Assembly: GCF_026262505.1 (NCBI RefSeq) | Contig: NC_067204.1 | Span: forward strand, 7,845,797 to 7,909,796 | Source: Trichomonas vaginalis G3 | Taxonomy: Eukaryota; Parabasalia; Trichomonadida; Trichomonadidae | Direction: 5' to 3' | DNA length: 64,000 nucleotides | Shown: piece after piece, positions 29,356 to 39,844 of the stretch | How the letters are laid out: every line of letters starts with the position of its first letter | Position numbering within the stretch: the first letter of the stretch is position 1 | The notes under the pieces: model-generated | The model's input: only the letters and a program-made list of their open reading frames with translations | Told to the model about the DNA's origin: nothing | The model's database searches: none | Program-made: the position numbers and the translations under genes

Positions 29356-29689
29356 TTTATGATTTTGACGCAGAATTTCGGCAAAATAATGAATGTTTTG
29401 GAACGAAATAGTGAAGAAAACTATTTTCTTGATATAGAAAAATGTGGTGGCCAGAAGCATTACAAAAATGGCTAATATTAAATTAAATTTGTTTATATAA
29501 GGAGAAGGCACATAAGAGCTGAAAATTCCATTGATCCTATACCTTTTAATTTCAGATATCTCTTATGATTCTTCAATGATGCAAAACAATTTGAATCAGA
29601 AATAGCTTTTGAATGGAAAGAAGCTATGTGTTCGCTATCCCTTGTATATATAGCTGCACCTTTGGGAATATAAATTTCTATTACATATA

Positions 29690-29800
29690 TTCGAAAAACT
29701 CAAGAAGTAAGCGGTATCTATTTTCCAGTGCAAACATAAGCGGAGTTATTCCAACTTCTTTTACTCACCCATGTACATTGGCGCCATCGATTTAAATCTT
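29690..29800 (-). pseudogene. Ankyrin-repeat remnant
   Basis: Minus-strand frames encode Gly-Ala-Asn-Val-His, then Gly-Ile-Thr-Pro-Leu-Met-Phe-Ala-Leu-Glu-Asn, an ankyrin repeat broken by stops on both sides. No intact ORF. The rest of 29520-29990 holds nothing recognisable. Confidence 0.5.
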
Positions 29801-30013
29801 TGATCTTTAAGGAATCCTGTTCCTTCTGAAATCGTTCTAAATGGTATTATATTGTCATTTGTGAGTCAAGGAAAAATATAACTTGTAAACACAAAGCAAT
29901 GGTTTTGGAATATGCGTTAATAGGTAATATTCCGTTGTTATATAATCAGAATCATTCTGATATCATTGTTTACAAGTGTATGTTTTTATCGAGATTATTC
30001 CTGAAATGGAACT

Positions 30014-30023
30014 GTCACTTTTT
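30014..30023 (+). promoter_or_regulatory. Initiator-type motif GTCACTTTTT
   Basis: Lies 5-14 bp before the MAGE-domain ATG (30028). Contains TCACT, a match to the trichomonad initiator TCA-Y-(T/A). It supports the 30028 start over the ORF's upstream ATGs. Confidence 0.6.
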
Positions 30024-30027
30024 AAGT

Positions 30028-30750
30028 ATGAGCGATTCGGATGCATACGAAGATCGTGGAGATCAAGGCGATGAAGAACAACGTCATGGCGATGATCAGG
30101 AAACCAGCCGTGTTGCCAGGTTTTTCTTGTATAAAAATCGTGAAAGACTTTCCGTTAAAAGAGCACAATTAAAAACTGTTATGAATAAAAGTGTCGACTC
30201 TAAAAAAAATAACGTCGTTAAGAGGGCTTCAGCCATGTTACAAGAAACTCTCGGTCTAAAAATCCATGAATATGTTCCTGAGGGAAAGAAAGGTACAAGT
30301 TCAAAGCTTTTCTTAATCAGAGATAAGAACTACCCTGAAGAAGCCCCAATTCCTTTCACTACACTTGAAAAACAGAAATATGGCATATTAACGTTTATCT
30401 TTATTGCATTATACTTCAAAAACGGAAAAATGGATCTTGACCAATGCTGGCAGTTGTTAGAAAATGCTGGTGTCGAGAAAGATTCCGAAATTATAGGTAA
30501 TTGGCCTGATCAAATTCATATTTGGTCAAAAATGGAATATCTCAAAGAAAAGAAGATAGAATCAGAAGCATGTCCAAAGATAGAAATATCATACGGAGCA
30601 AGATTTCATTCAGAATTTGGCGAAGAAACCATTCGAAAAATGGGTAAATACCTTATTAACGACGGAGTTGAGGAGCAAACTGCAGACGCCACCCAACAAG
30701 CTGATGGTCAGCAGCCTAATACCCAGCGCAGTCAAGAAGTTATTGAGTAA
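30028..30750 (+). CDS. MAGE-domain protein (Nse3-like)
   Basis: 240 residues. An acidic, charged N-terminus (1-40) is followed by a MAGE homology domain: the Lys-Leu-Phe-Leu-Ile-Arg stretch (about 89-95) and the run Gly-Ile-Leu-Thr-Phe-Ile-Phe-Ile-Ala-Leu-Tyr (about 115-125), with a winged-helix pattern up to residue 200. The tail is Gln-rich. Single MAGE proteins in protists are usually Nse3, a subunit of the Smc5/6 complex that acts with Nse1 and Nse4 in DNA repair. Length is close to other Nse3 proteins. Confidence 0.75.
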   Translation: MSDSDAYEDRGDQGDEEQRHGDDQETSRVARFFLYKNRERLSVKRAQLKTVMNKSVDSKKNNVVKRASAMLQETLGLKIHEYVPEGKKGTSSKLFLIRDKNYPEEAPIPFTTLEKQKYGILTFIFIALYFKNGKMDLDQCWQLLENAGVEKDSEIIGNWPDQIHIWSKMEYLKEKKIESEACPKIEISYGARFHSEFGEETIRKMGKYLINDGVEEQTADATQQADGQQPNTQRSQEVIE

Positions 30751-31216
30751 TATACTTATATATAGAGTAAATGTTGTATTTTCCTATTTAATTTTCAATA
30801 ATTTTATATGAAACTGAGCAAAATCGAATAATTCGAAGTTTTTCAAAATATATCAAAAATCTTTTTTTAATAAATTGAAATAATATAAGGGTGTACATAC
30901 TACTCTCTGACAAGCTCTCATAAAATGAACAAATCCTTGTTTTAATAGTAAAATACTATAAAATATCAGCTTTTCACCTCAGCAGTTGAGACATAAAGTT
31001 AGATATGTCAAAAAAATTGAGAGAATGTCAGAAAGTGATATAAGTGTACCCTTAATGCCGAACAGTATTAGAATCATAAATAACCGTATGCTAATGAATT
31101 AGAAATCATATTTGATGTGTAAAATTGAGAATTTGTCTTAGAAATTCAAAAATTATCACAAAAAAATACTTTTCCTTCGGAAAGTCTCTTATTCAAGTTT
31201 TTTATAGGGTTTCACT

Positions 31217-32270
31217 AAGGGTTTCGTTTTGCGAAAAAAACGTACAATACGCAATTTCACTAAAAAAACATTTAGCTAGCAATTTCGACCTTTGACTCCA
31301 CTCAAGACGTCACTTTTTTAATTTTGCGGTATCATATTTTTGGAAAATCTTTATGAATATTATATAAAAAGTCTCTTTAATATCTATATTTCATATTTTT
31401 ATCGATTTTTAAAGTTTTTGCGAAAAGTATTCAATTATTTTTGCTATTTGGTCGGGTAAATGTCAGATTTGCGACATTTTCTGATATGATATTCAGATTC
31501 TACGTTGATAATAATGCTTATAGAACCCTCTTGCTATTGTGTCAAAATTGCGAAACCGATAGCAAAAATATCTCGCAATATCAAAATTGAGATATTGAGT
31601 GAATTATGCATTATAGAGATTAAAAATCTGATTTGTGAAAACATCTCATCAGTTTCTAGCTAATTCAAAAATCTTTACTATCTTATTCGATTAAAATGAA
31701 AAGGGAATAGTTTTATTATGCTTTAAATGACAGCCTTATAATATAATCATAGTTTTCGCTCAATATGCAGCATTTTTTTTCGAAATCTATGGTCAATATC
31801 CTAAATACTGATTGCTTTGCATTCATATCTCTTACATTTTCTATACCCACATCACTATTCATTGCTATTCCTATCTTTTTCATTTTTGTTTGTTTCTCAT
31901 AATTTCTCAAAAAACACGATAACTTGATATTTGTAAATATCATACTTTATAACGTAAATAAGAAATTGACCTATTAAGAAAAGCAGTAATGAAAAGAAAA
32001 TCTGAAATTCATAAAAATTACAAGTTTCTGATGACAATTAGCTTAATTAAACCAGGTACAAGATTATATAATTGTATTTTCTATCCAATTATCCATATAA
32101 TATCTTATCCAGAAAAAATAACTTGATCAATACCAAATGATTTTTTAACTAGTAAATAAAGTATTTTCTTTACACACACATTGTATATCATAGTTTTTTT
32201 TTTTGGTTTCGCAAAACATCCAAAAACAAATATGCTATAAAAGTGACAATTTTAGCAAAACGAAACCCTT
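31217..32270. mobile_element. MULE-like non-autonomous transposon, family A copy 1
   Basis: 1,054 bp bounded by inverted AAGGGTTTCGTTTTGC termini (17 of 18 bp match) and flanked by 9-bp duplications GGTTTCACT/AGTTTCACT (8 of 9). Termini and 9-bp duplications fit Mutator-like elements, which occur in trichomonads. The only conserved ORF is 75 codons (31716-31943, minus), so no transposase. Copy 2 at 48963 is nearly identical. The remainder of 30760-31216 and 32271-32426 holds no gene. Confidence 0.85.
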
Positions 32271-32426
32271 AGTTTCACTCAATATTGAGGCAGAAAAACG
32301 ATAGGGAGACTTTATGTAGGAAAATGAGTTTAAAAAAAAAGAAATAATGGCTAAAATTATAAAGCATAAACGTTTAAATATAAGTATTAATATATTTTAG
32401 ATGAAATAATAATATATTCTACTTTA

Positions 32427-33497
32427 TTATTCATCAACGAAGTAGTTCTGCTGAACAATGGAGAACACATCAGTTGGAACGTGAGCCTTAGACTCATTCT
32501 TCATCAATGTAATAAGTTCTGGTGGAATAGAATCTCCATCTGGGTAAATAATCGTAGAATCAGTCTGGTCAACTATTTCATCATCCATAACCTGTCTTGG
32601 ATCCTTCAAAATCGCGTAAGTTTCACCTGGATGATACATATCTGATGTAAGTTTCATTTCCCAGTACAATGCGATGACTGTCTTTGAGTATCTACTTGCA
32701 GCGAGTGCGGCAGCATGGCTAAGAGAGAAACTGATGATTCCGCCATTAGCAAATACAGTTCTAGCGGAAAGAAGAACGACATTGACCTTTGGAATGATAG
32801 CAAAGACAGAAGCATCTGGAATAACAACGATTTTAACCTTGGAACTGCTCTTATTCGTAGAAAGAAGATTCTTTATCTTATTGGCCATATCTATGCCGTC
32901 GTTTCTAGGAGCACGGAGTGGAATGAAGACTGTAAGTTCGCATTTTGCTGATACAATGAACTGCGCAACAGACTCGGACCGACCAATTGTCAAAACTACA
33001 TCATTTGCGTGAAGATAGTCACTTGCGTTCTTTGCGATATCTGGGTATGGGTTGGAAAGATCGTTCATGAGTTCTTCAAGCTGAGATTTCATGACATAGC
33101 TGAGATCTTCTGGTAATTCGTGAGAAGATAAAAGTTCGTCAGAATTACTGCTTGTAAAATTGGTATAATCGGAGATGATTTGAAGTAATGAGTGGCTCTT
33201 TCTCATTTGAGCATTCGTATTTGTATTTCTTTGGTGATAATCCTTTATAAAATCTTCAAGTTTAACGATAACTTGAGAGCAAATGTTCTTAATAATTGTA
33301 TCATTGGGGAAGTCTTTGATAAGTCTGTCTGTAATGCGACGAATTAAGTCTTCAACGTTTGCATTTGATTTTGCATTTTTAATTGCATCCAAAATGAGAT
33401 TAATCGTTTCAATGGCAATATGGTGGCTGTTATTCTCATTGTTTCTTCTGATTTTGAGCTCGTACTTAAGGAGATTATCTAAGATTACTTGATTCAT
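32427..33497 (-). CDS. Translation initiation factor eIF2B, beta-type subunit
   Basis: 356 residues, usual length. N-terminal helical domain; a Rossmann-like C-terminal domain has Asp-Val-Val-Leu-Thr-Ile-Gly-Arg-Ser (about 195), Ile-Pro-Asp-Ala-Ser (about 254), and a Ser-Ala-Arg-Thr-Val-Phe-Ala-Asn-Gly-Gly block (about 270) as in eIF2B alpha/beta/delta. The C-terminal Pro-Pro-Glu-Leu-Ile segment points to beta (GCD7). eIF2B exchanges GDP for GTP on eIF2. Cytosolic. Start chosen as the first ATG, with CACTTTTTT shortly upstream. Confidence 0.85.
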   Translation of the reverse strand: MNQVILDNLLKYELKIRRNNENNSHHIAIETINLILDAIKNAKSNANVEDLIRRITDRLIKDFPNDTIIKNICSQVIVKLEDFIKDYHQRNTNTNAQMRKSHSLLQIISDYTNFTSSNSDELLSSHELPEDLSYVMKSQLEELMNDLSNPYPDIAKNASDYLHANDVVLTIGRSESVAQFIVSAKCELTVFIPLRAPRNDGIDMANKIKNLLSTNKSSSKVKIVVIPDASVFAIIPKVNVVLLSARTVFANGGIISFSLSHAAALAASRYSKTVIALYWEMKLTSDMYHPGETYAILKDPRQVMDDEIVDQTDSTIIYPDGDSIPPELITLMKNESKAHVPTDVFSIVQQNYFVDE

Positions 33498-33711
33498 TTT
33501 GACAACCGCAGAGACACTTTTTTGAGTATTTCAATGCAAAATTTACCATAATTCTATATGATACATTGCTCTGCTTTAGATAATGCATTTTAATTTTCAA
33601 ATATCGGATGAAAATTTTTGACCTGGAAAAAAAATGCCGGAATCTTTAATTTTCACCTTCATATTTGGCACTCAAACATAAAACATTTCAATCACTTAGT
33701 ATAGCATTCAT

Positions 33712-34092
33712 TTAATAGTAACTAATTTCAGTAAATGAAATAAGAAATTCACATTTTTCTGATTTTTTGTCAGGCGAGCGAAACGGTCTAGTATTTGACG
33801 GAAAGATGTTAATCCCTATCAAATGATTAGTTCTGTTTCTGATGTCGAGCATTATTTGAATCATAAATAAGAATCGAAGCTTATTTTCCTTTACTGCCAA
33901 ATGAAGAGCAGGCTGTTGTTTTTTACCTTTTGCATTAACATTGGCACCATGCGAAAGAAGAAATTCATATCCTTTAAAAGATACTGCAGTATGAAGAGTT
34001 GTTTCTCCAATTTTCTTTGCTTGAGACAAATGATTCCATAATTGAGAATATATGCTTTGTGTTATATTATAATAGACATTCTGCAAAGTCAT
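33712..34092 (-). pseudogene. Truncated ankyrin-repeat gene
   Basis: 126-codon ORF whose middle has clear ankyrin repeats (Gly-Glu-Thr-Thr-Leu-His-Thr-Ala and Leu-Leu-Ser-His-Gly-Ala-Asn-Val-Asn-Ala) but lacks the long head and repeat run of intact trichomonad ankyrin genes; after about residue 75 the pattern is lost. Divergent from the WD40 gene. Probably a decayed member of the large ankyrin family; a short working gene cannot be excluded. Confidence 0.5.
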
Positions 34093-34117
34093 GTATTAAA
34101 TATGCTTAATTATTCCA

Positions 34118-35259
34118 TGTTTCGGTCAGTGACTTTGAAAGGGAGAGGGGAAAAAAGTGACCTAAACGTACAACAATCAAGTAAAACAAAAATGTGGAAA
34201 CTTGATTATCAAATAAGGCGGCATACCAAGCCAATCAATAGTGTGGCAGTTTCAAATGACATGAAGATCATTATGACAGCTTCAGATGATCATACAATTG
34301 GAATATTTGACAGAGAAAACCAAGATAACGATATAATCGAAGCGCACGAATCTCCTATTACAGATATTAAAATTTCTCCAGATGGTACATTATTTGCCAC
34401 AGCTTCAACAGACAGAACAACAAAGTTATGGAATTTTTCTACAAAAGAAACAATTTTTACAACTAAAACGCATAAACAAAGTGTATCATGCGTATCATGG
34501 TTTCAAGATTCGTCTAAAATTGCTACAGGTTCTCATGACGGATCCGTTATTCTTTGGGATGCCAAAGAATGCGAACGTTTATTAATTATGAACGGAATTA
34601 ATGGCTGGGTTAATGACGTCCAAGTCCACGGAGATCTCGTAGCAATGGCCGGAAACGATAGAAACATTATTATTTATGATCAAAGAACAGGCAAAGCAGC
34701 GCAAAAAATCTCAACCCGTACTGAGACAGATATATCTTCTCTTTCATTCCATCACTTAGGATCTTGTCTCGCCGCAAGTTCTAATGATAACAAGATCAGA
34801 ATGTTCGATTTAAGGACAACAAACATTGTTCGCCGTCAGAGAGCTCACTGCGAAGGAATCACCAGAGTCTCGTTCAATCCTAATACAGACGACTATCTAA
34901 CAGTTTCCAAAGATGGTTTTGTTAGATTATGGTCATTGAAATCATCAGACATCATAACTTCATTCCAGCAGCATGATTCTGGTGTTAACAATGTTACATG
35001 GTGTTCTGATGGCAAACACTTTGCAACATGTGGCGATGATCGCAAAATTTGTGTTTGGTATCAGAGCAAGGAAAATGAGGAAGATTTTGATGGTGGAGAT
35101 GTACTATCTTCACTTAATACTATTCAGCAGCAACTCCGCGTTCTAACTTCAGCAATGAAAAGATTAGATGAAAGATTATTAATCCAAGAAGGAAAAGTTC
35201 GCTTCCTCCAAGATATTGATCGTCCAATTGTAAAAGCTTATCTTAGAGCTTCTAAATAA
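34118..35259 (+). CDS. WD40 protein, POC1-like centriole/basal-body protein
   Basis: About 380 residues, seven WD40 repeats between residues 30 and 310 (Leu-Trp or Ile-Trp/Leu-Trp-Asp ends; Gly-Ser-His-Asp-Gly-Ser and Thr-Ala-Ser-Thr-Asp-Arg type turns), then a C-terminal helix Leu-Asn-x-Ile-Gln-Gln-Gln-Leu-x4-Thr. This layout, one seven-blade propeller plus short coiled coil, is that of POC1, which stabilises triplet microtubules in basal bodies. The first ATG of the propeller could also be 34192; the ORF is open from 34042. Confidence 0.75.
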
Positions 35260-35542
35260 AATGTGTTATTTTGTTGTTATTTTATATTCTTAAATTCAAA
35301 CTTTCTTTTTAATAGTAAGATTGGCTTCTCTTGAGCAAAGGATATAAATATAAGGTAATTTACAATGATTGGTGAAAATTATATCTAAATTTGAAATTAA
35401 TTGATATAAATCTACTTTAGTTATTTGTTTTATAAATGTTCAAGGGGAATATGTTACATGTATTTAATAAAAATGATTGAAAACTAAAATTAAAATATTT
35501 ATTCTAAAAATGTAATATTTAGACACTAATAACAAAAGTTAA
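35260..35542. other. Intergenic, no gene
   Basis: Convergent 3' ends of the WD40 and phosphatase genes. A+T-rich, no motif recognised. Confidence 0.6.
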
Positions 35543-36697
35543 TTAAACTCGTGTGGCGAAGCAATGTTGAATAAGTGGTTCTGCCCAACTTCTGAACCTA
35601 TCATATCTGATAAGTTCAGCTCCGAAGTCAGGAAGAGTAAGAGGTTCTCCATTATAGATAAACCTTATGTACATATCGCCAATTTGATCCTGGTAAAGCT
35701 CCATTAAGAAGGCAGAAGCGTATGGCGGTCCAATTTCTTTTTTGATGCCTAAGAAGCCCATGAAAGCACCGATTGTTAAATCATGTGAGCTGAAGAGTAC
35801 AAATTTGATCTCCGATTGTCCACTGATGATTTGATCGGTAACTTTGAAGATTTGTCTAAGAGTTGGAGAGATTGCGAGCTCGCGCTTATATGCGTATATG
35901 TCGAATGTATAAAATGATTCAACTTTCTGGCAGTGTTCAAAGATTTCGTCGGTGAAAAAGTCAGGAAGATTTGATTGACCGCATTTTTGAGCAACAATCC
36001 AGTCACAGATACTGTAAAGCTTGTTGAAACTCTTTTTGATTTTACCTTTAGCTGCAATTTCCTTCAATGGCTCCCAATTCGTATTGACGTATTCTTTTGT
36101 TGAATTTAGTTGAGCAAATTCTGTTTGAGCCTTATCTGACTCACTGCAAGAGCCTGGAATTAATGAATTAAATGATTCTGTTGGGGTTTGGATATTTAAA
36201 ACTTCATTGTCGCTCAAAGGAGGATACAAACCTGTTAGGAATGATTGGGCACTCTTAACAGTTCGTTCGTAAGGAGAGGCGATGAATGTAAACTGAGAAG
36301 GATCCATATATTCAGGAAGGAACTTCAAATCAGAAACATAGTGTTTTCTTGCTGCTTGTCCTAAATTGAAGTGTTGTTTCATTCCATTGGTTGTTAGATC
36401 ACCAACTCTGCAGTTTGTTCCGATTTCTACAAAGCGGGGATCTTGAACTTGTCTGTATCTTCTGTAATGTGTTTCTGGAGAAGCATCAATGTATCCCGAG
36501 ATAGCATCATCTGAATCACAAACCCAATCGTCTTTTGGTTTCAATAATTCGTAAGAGCCGTGTGGAGTTCTTTCTCCATGTCTCGTCATTAATTCAACAT
36601 GGCGCAATGTCATGTTAGGGACAGGAGCTGGGAATGATGGGTGGAAATAGCATGTTTCAGGAAATGAAAAAGAATGTGATGAAAGGATAAAAAACAT
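35543..36697 (-). CDS. Histidine acid phosphatase, secreted
   Basis: 384 residues. N-terminal hydrophobic signal segment (1-15). Catalytic RHGERTPHG (about 39-47) is the hallmark of branch-2 histidine phosphatases, and Ser-Ser-His-Asp near residue 303 supplies the proton-donor HD motif. Five or more Cys suggest disulfides outside the cytosol. The enzyme removes phosphate from monoesters in lysosome-like or extracellular space. It belongs to the prostatic/lysosomal acid phosphatase group rather than clearly to phytases. Confidence 0.85.
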   Translation of the reverse strand: MFFILSSHSFSFPETCYFHPSFPAPVPNMTLRHVELMTRHGERTPHGSYELLKPKDDWVCDSDDAISGYIDASPETHYRRYRQVQDPRFVEIGTNCRVGDLTTNGMKQHFNLGQAARKHYVSDLKFLPEYMDPSQFTFIASPYERTVKSAQSFLTGLYPPLSDNEVLNIQTPTESFNSLIPGSCSESDKAQTEFAQLNSTKEYVNTNWEPLKEIAAKGKIKKSFNKLYSICDWIVAQKCGQSNLPDFFTDEIFEHCQKVESFYTFDIYAYKRELAISPTLRQIFKVTDQIISGQSEIKFVLFSSHDLTIGAFMGFLGIKKEIGPPYASAFLMELYQDQIGDMYIRFIYNGEPLTLPDFGAELIRYDRFRSWAEPLIQHCFATRV

Positions 36698-36973
36698 ATG
36701 ATTTCTATATTGTCAGATTTGACGTCAAAAAAAAAACAAAAAGAAGAGATTTTGGATATCATACTTAAATATTATATTGATTTCAGATTTACCATGATAT
36801 CTTAAACTCGAATTACGATATAAATTTGCTGTTATCTCAACTCTTTTTTTGATGAAATTTTATCAAATATTATGAAAACATGCTGAACGTAGAATTTGGG
36901 AAAGAAATTGATATGAGCATGATGAATATATGTTTTTTTGAAGTCCAAAATTTATAAAAGAAAAACAATCAAT

Positions 36974-37576
36974 TTATTCCTGGAAGGTTTCAAGGAATTT
37001 GACTGCCTGAGCACCGAGTTGCTTGTTAACCTTCTCGATGGCAGCGGCTCTCTTGTCCTGAGCAGCCTTCTTAGCTTCGAAGTACTTGGCTGATTCAGCC
37101 TTGCGCTGTTCTTCGAGTTGAGCAACGACGTTGCCATATTTCCAACCCATTGTTGTGGAGAGTCTTCCGAGCTTTGTTGTTGGGCGGTCTGTGTGGATGG
37201 AAACGCAGCGGAGAGCGTGTGGGATAACAAGGCGCTTGTAGGAGACATACTTAGCTGGGATACCTTCGTAGCATTGAAGGTTAGCGAAAGCATCAGCACC
37301 ACGGTGTGTCTTGTATGGGATCATTCCGCGGACGGCACGAGCGAAAATCTCGTGTGGAGCACGCTGATGGAATGGACCATCACGTGGGTTGGAGTTTGTT
37401 GTCTTGTTGAGGAAGCGTTCGTAGGTGTGGACTGTGAATTTGTGCTGGCCGTTCAATTCGATTTCTTCGCAGCGAACAACGACAACCTTGCGACCCTTGA
37501 GGAGCTGCTTGGCGACGGCGGCGGCGAGACGGCCTTGGATATGTCCCTTAGCATCAATAACGATTGGAGCAGACAT
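36974..37576 (-). CDS. RPL13A: Ribosomal protein uL13 (L13a)
   Basis: 200 residues, normal eukaryotic length. The start Ile-Val-Ile-Asp-Ala-Lys-Gly-His-x2-Gly-Arg-Leu-Ala and the central Arg-Gly-Met-Ile-Pro-Tyr-Lys-Thr-x-Arg-Gly block are uL13 signatures; the eukaryotic helical extension forms the last 50 residues. Component of the 60S subunit. GC-rich codons (favouring C-ending) contrast with AT-rich neighbours, as expected of strong expression. A GTCACTTTTTT element lies about 20 bp before the ATG, on the opposite strand. Confidence 0.95.
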   Translation of the reverse strand: MSAPIVIDAKGHIQGRLAAAVAKQLLKGRKVVVVRCEEIELNGQHKFTVHTYERFLNKTTNSNPRDGPFHQRAPHEIFARAVRGMIPYKTHRGADAFANLQCYEGIPAKYVSYKRLVIPHALRCVSIHTDRPTTKLGRLSTTMGWKYGNVVAQLEEQRKAESAKYFEAKKAAQDKRAAAIEKVNKQLGAQAVKFLETFQE

Positions 37577-37595
37577 TTAGAAAGGAAGGCCATTC

Positions 37596-37606
37596 GTCAC
37601 TTTTTT
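37596..37606. promoter_or_regulatory. GTCACTTTTTT promoter motif
   Basis: About 20 bp upstream of the uL13 ATG. In the direction of that gene it reads AAAAAAGTGAC. The same element precedes many genes in either orientation. Confidence 0.5.
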
Positions 37607-37774
37607 GGGAATAATCGTTAAATAATCATCATCCATCTTTCATTAAAATAGATACTTATAATGTCTATAGTATGCTAAAGCAAAGAACAACAGAAAAATA
37701 CAAAACATAATTCATAATTACAAATATTTATATAAAATCAAATAAAAACAACAAACAAACAGAACATACTTCAG

Positions 37775-38635
37775 CTAAGCAATATTAACATCGTCTGATT
37801 TAGGCTCAGGAATTTGATCAGAATAATCATTTTCATCATCTGAAGAAGTGTAATCAGCATTTGTAGATTTAAGCATATTTTGGAAACCTGCAGCTGCCTC
37901 ATCGTGAGATGGATTAGATAAGGTTGATAATTCTGCCAGAATTGTATCCATTGTAATTTCTGGTTCGTTTTGCTTCGGTTCGAAGTTCCAGAGTTGTCCT
38001 GAAACAGCTTTTTGTAAAATGAAATCGATTCTATCAGGATATACGTTGAATGAGGTATTTCTAGTTAAAATTTCTTTTTCAAGATCAACAGCAATAGATT
38101 CTATTGTTTTTATTCCATTTGTAATTGTTATATCAAGTGATCGTTGAAAACTTTGTACTTTAATTTGGCTTGGTACAATGTTTGGAATTATTACTGATAA
38201 AATAACTTCATTTTCTGTTTGTGACCATGAAAGTGAATATGAATCTTTTTCATAAAGCTTTGGCTCTGCACTAAACATTATTGGTTGTACATCTTTCCTT
38301 GAAATTTGATGCATCAAGTTCGATTTAGTAACCCAACGAGACCATTGTTTATTTATCTTAAAGTGAGATGCGGCCTCTTCATATAATTCTAATGCAAAGC
38401 ATATTAATCCTCTTAAAAATGTAAGATTTTGACTTTCGTTTCCTTCTTCAGCATATTTACTGGCTAATTCATGTGCTTCTAGATATCTATGAAGAGAATA
38501 CAAGCATTCAATTTTGAAATTTTGAACTTCTTCAGTAAGTTCTGATTCTTTTGCAATCTGATCTATTATTAATAGTGATATATCGAAATTCCCTTTATTC
38601 ATATATAATTGGACTGAATCAATTGATGCCTTCAT
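37775..38635 (-). CDS. SGT1-like TPR-CS co-chaperone
   Basis: 286 residues from ATG 38635. I prefer it to the ORF's first ATG (38722) because TCACTTTTTT lies 15-25 bp upstream. N-terminal TPR-like helices (1-120), then a CS (p23/HSP20-like) beta domain (about 145-235) starting Ser-Leu-Ser-Trp-Ser-Gln-Thr, then an acidic tail with conserved-looking spacing of an SGS domain. SGT1 joins HSP90 to SCF and kinetochore clients. The domain order matches the family. Confidence 0.75.
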   Translation of the reverse strand: MKASIDSVQLYMNKGNFDISLLIIDQIAKESELTEEVQNFKIECLYSLHRYLEAHELASKYAEEGNESQNLTFLRGLICFALELYEEAASHFKINKQWSRWVTKSNLMHQISRKDVQPIMFSAEPKLYEKDSYSLSWSQTENEVILSVIIPNIVPSQIKVQSFQRSLDITITNGIKTIESIAVDLEKEILTRNTSFNVYPDRIDFILQKAVSGQLWNFEPKQNEPEITMDTILAELSTLSNPSHDEAAAGFQNMLKSTNADYTSSDDENDYSDQIPEPKSDDVNIA

Positions 38636-38648
38636 TTTTTTCTTGGTG

Positions 38649-38659
38649 AAAAAAGTGAC
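38649..38659 (-). promoter_or_regulatory. Initiator-type GTCACTTTTTT
   Basis: On the minus strand, 14-24 bp before the SGT1-like ATG at 38635; TCACT matches the initiator consensus and decides the start. Confidence 0.55.
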
Positions 38660-39094
38660 AAAATTGATTGATATGAGAGAGATTTGAATATTGATTCTAT
38701 CTTGGAAAATTTGATTAGTCATATCGATATTTCCTGCCTATTCAAAATACAATCATGTGATTAGAACTTCCACGGCATGCACTTTCCCTGTCTGGAGGAA
38801 GAAATCAAACTTGCAACAGGATTCCTCCATAGCTTCTAAAAAAAGATTAATGGTAAGAATTTTCCATAATTTTTTCTTATGTGGATTTTACATCGTGAAA
38901 TGATTAAAGCAATATCTCTGTTATTGTGTGTTTAATAACTGAAATGGTATTTTTTAGTTATACCTGATGTCAGATCATGTTGTTTATTAAGAAATCAATA
39001 GAAAATTACTTGAATGAAATTAGATTATGAAAAGTAAAGAAAATTTAATAATTTATAAATAATACTGAAATATTTATAATTAAAACCAATGAAA

Positions 39095-39832
39095 TTACTG
39101 ACCTGCCTTTTGTTCATCGCTATCAACTTCTGAGATGAACTCAATATCCTTAAGGTCATGGCGCTTAGGCGGTGGCCATGATGTTTCAAGAGCTGGAGAC
39201 CATGTAACAGGGCTATCAAATATTTCGAGGTATTCATCAAGCAAACAAACTTCCTTATTTTCAGCAAATCCGAGTACTCTAAAGTCGGCTGGTAAAAATA
39301 TATTATATTCACGAAGGAGGTTCTCAAGAGCGTCTTTGCGCTTTTGATCACCCATTGAACTGAGAGATTCAGTTAAAGACAGGAATGCATTATATACTTC
39401 TGCAATAGATATTTCAATTGGTGCATTTGCTGTAAATGAATCTTGTTTAAGGGTTTCTATTTGGACAATATGATAAAATTTGAATGTGTCTGGTGGAACA
39501 TTATCTGTCGAAAGAAGGATTTTGATTGGCCATAACTCATGAACATCTTTATCTGTCTTTAATGCTCTTAAAAATGTAAACATTTTTTCAGTACTACTCT
39601 GAAGAAGATGAATTGTGCATCCTGGATATAAATATGACATACCAAGGATAGGATCGACTTCAGATTGTCCGCACCATTTGTTTAAGTAGTTGCAAATATT
39701 TTCTTTTTTAGGTTCTGGTGAAGTTTTTGTAACAATAAATAATCTGAGGTTGAAAACCTTCTTCATAGATTCCTTTGGATACTTTTTAAGAGTCACATCA
39801 AGCAATGACTCCGTTTCCTCTGGGTGACTCAT
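39095..39832 (-). CDS. TEX47/BLUF-like protein
   Basis: 245 residues. A central alpha/beta domain with Gly-Cys-Thr-Ile-His-Leu-Leu-Gln-Ser-Ser (about 91-100) recalls the BLUF-like fold of TEX47 family proteins found in ciliated organisms; flavin-binding residues are not evident. GTCACTTTCC lies just upstream on the same strand. The assignment is weak; alternatives are an uncharacterised protist protein. POC1-like and KATNIP-like genes in the same window make a flagellar role plausible. Confidence 0.4.
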   Translation of the reverse strand: MSHPEETESLLDVTLKKYPKESMKKVFNLRLFIVTKTSPEPKKENICNYLNKWCGQSEVDPILGMSYLYPGCTIHLLQSSTEKMFTFLRALKTDKDVHELWPIKILLSTDNVPPDTFKFYHIVQIETLKQDSFTANAPIEISIAEVYNAFLSLTESLSSMGDQKRKDALENLLREYNIFLPADFRVLGFAENKEVCLLDEYLEIFDSPVTWSPALETSWPPPKRHDLKDIEFISEVDSDEQKAGQ

Positions 39833-39844
39833 ATCTCAAGGGAA

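Noticed and set aside
31716-31943. 75-codon ORF in family A transposons as a transposase
   Set aside because: Far too short and without DDE or zinc motifs; its identity in both copies only reflects recent duplication.
37118-37621. 167-codon plus-strand ORF
   Set aside because: Antisense shadow of the uL13 gene.
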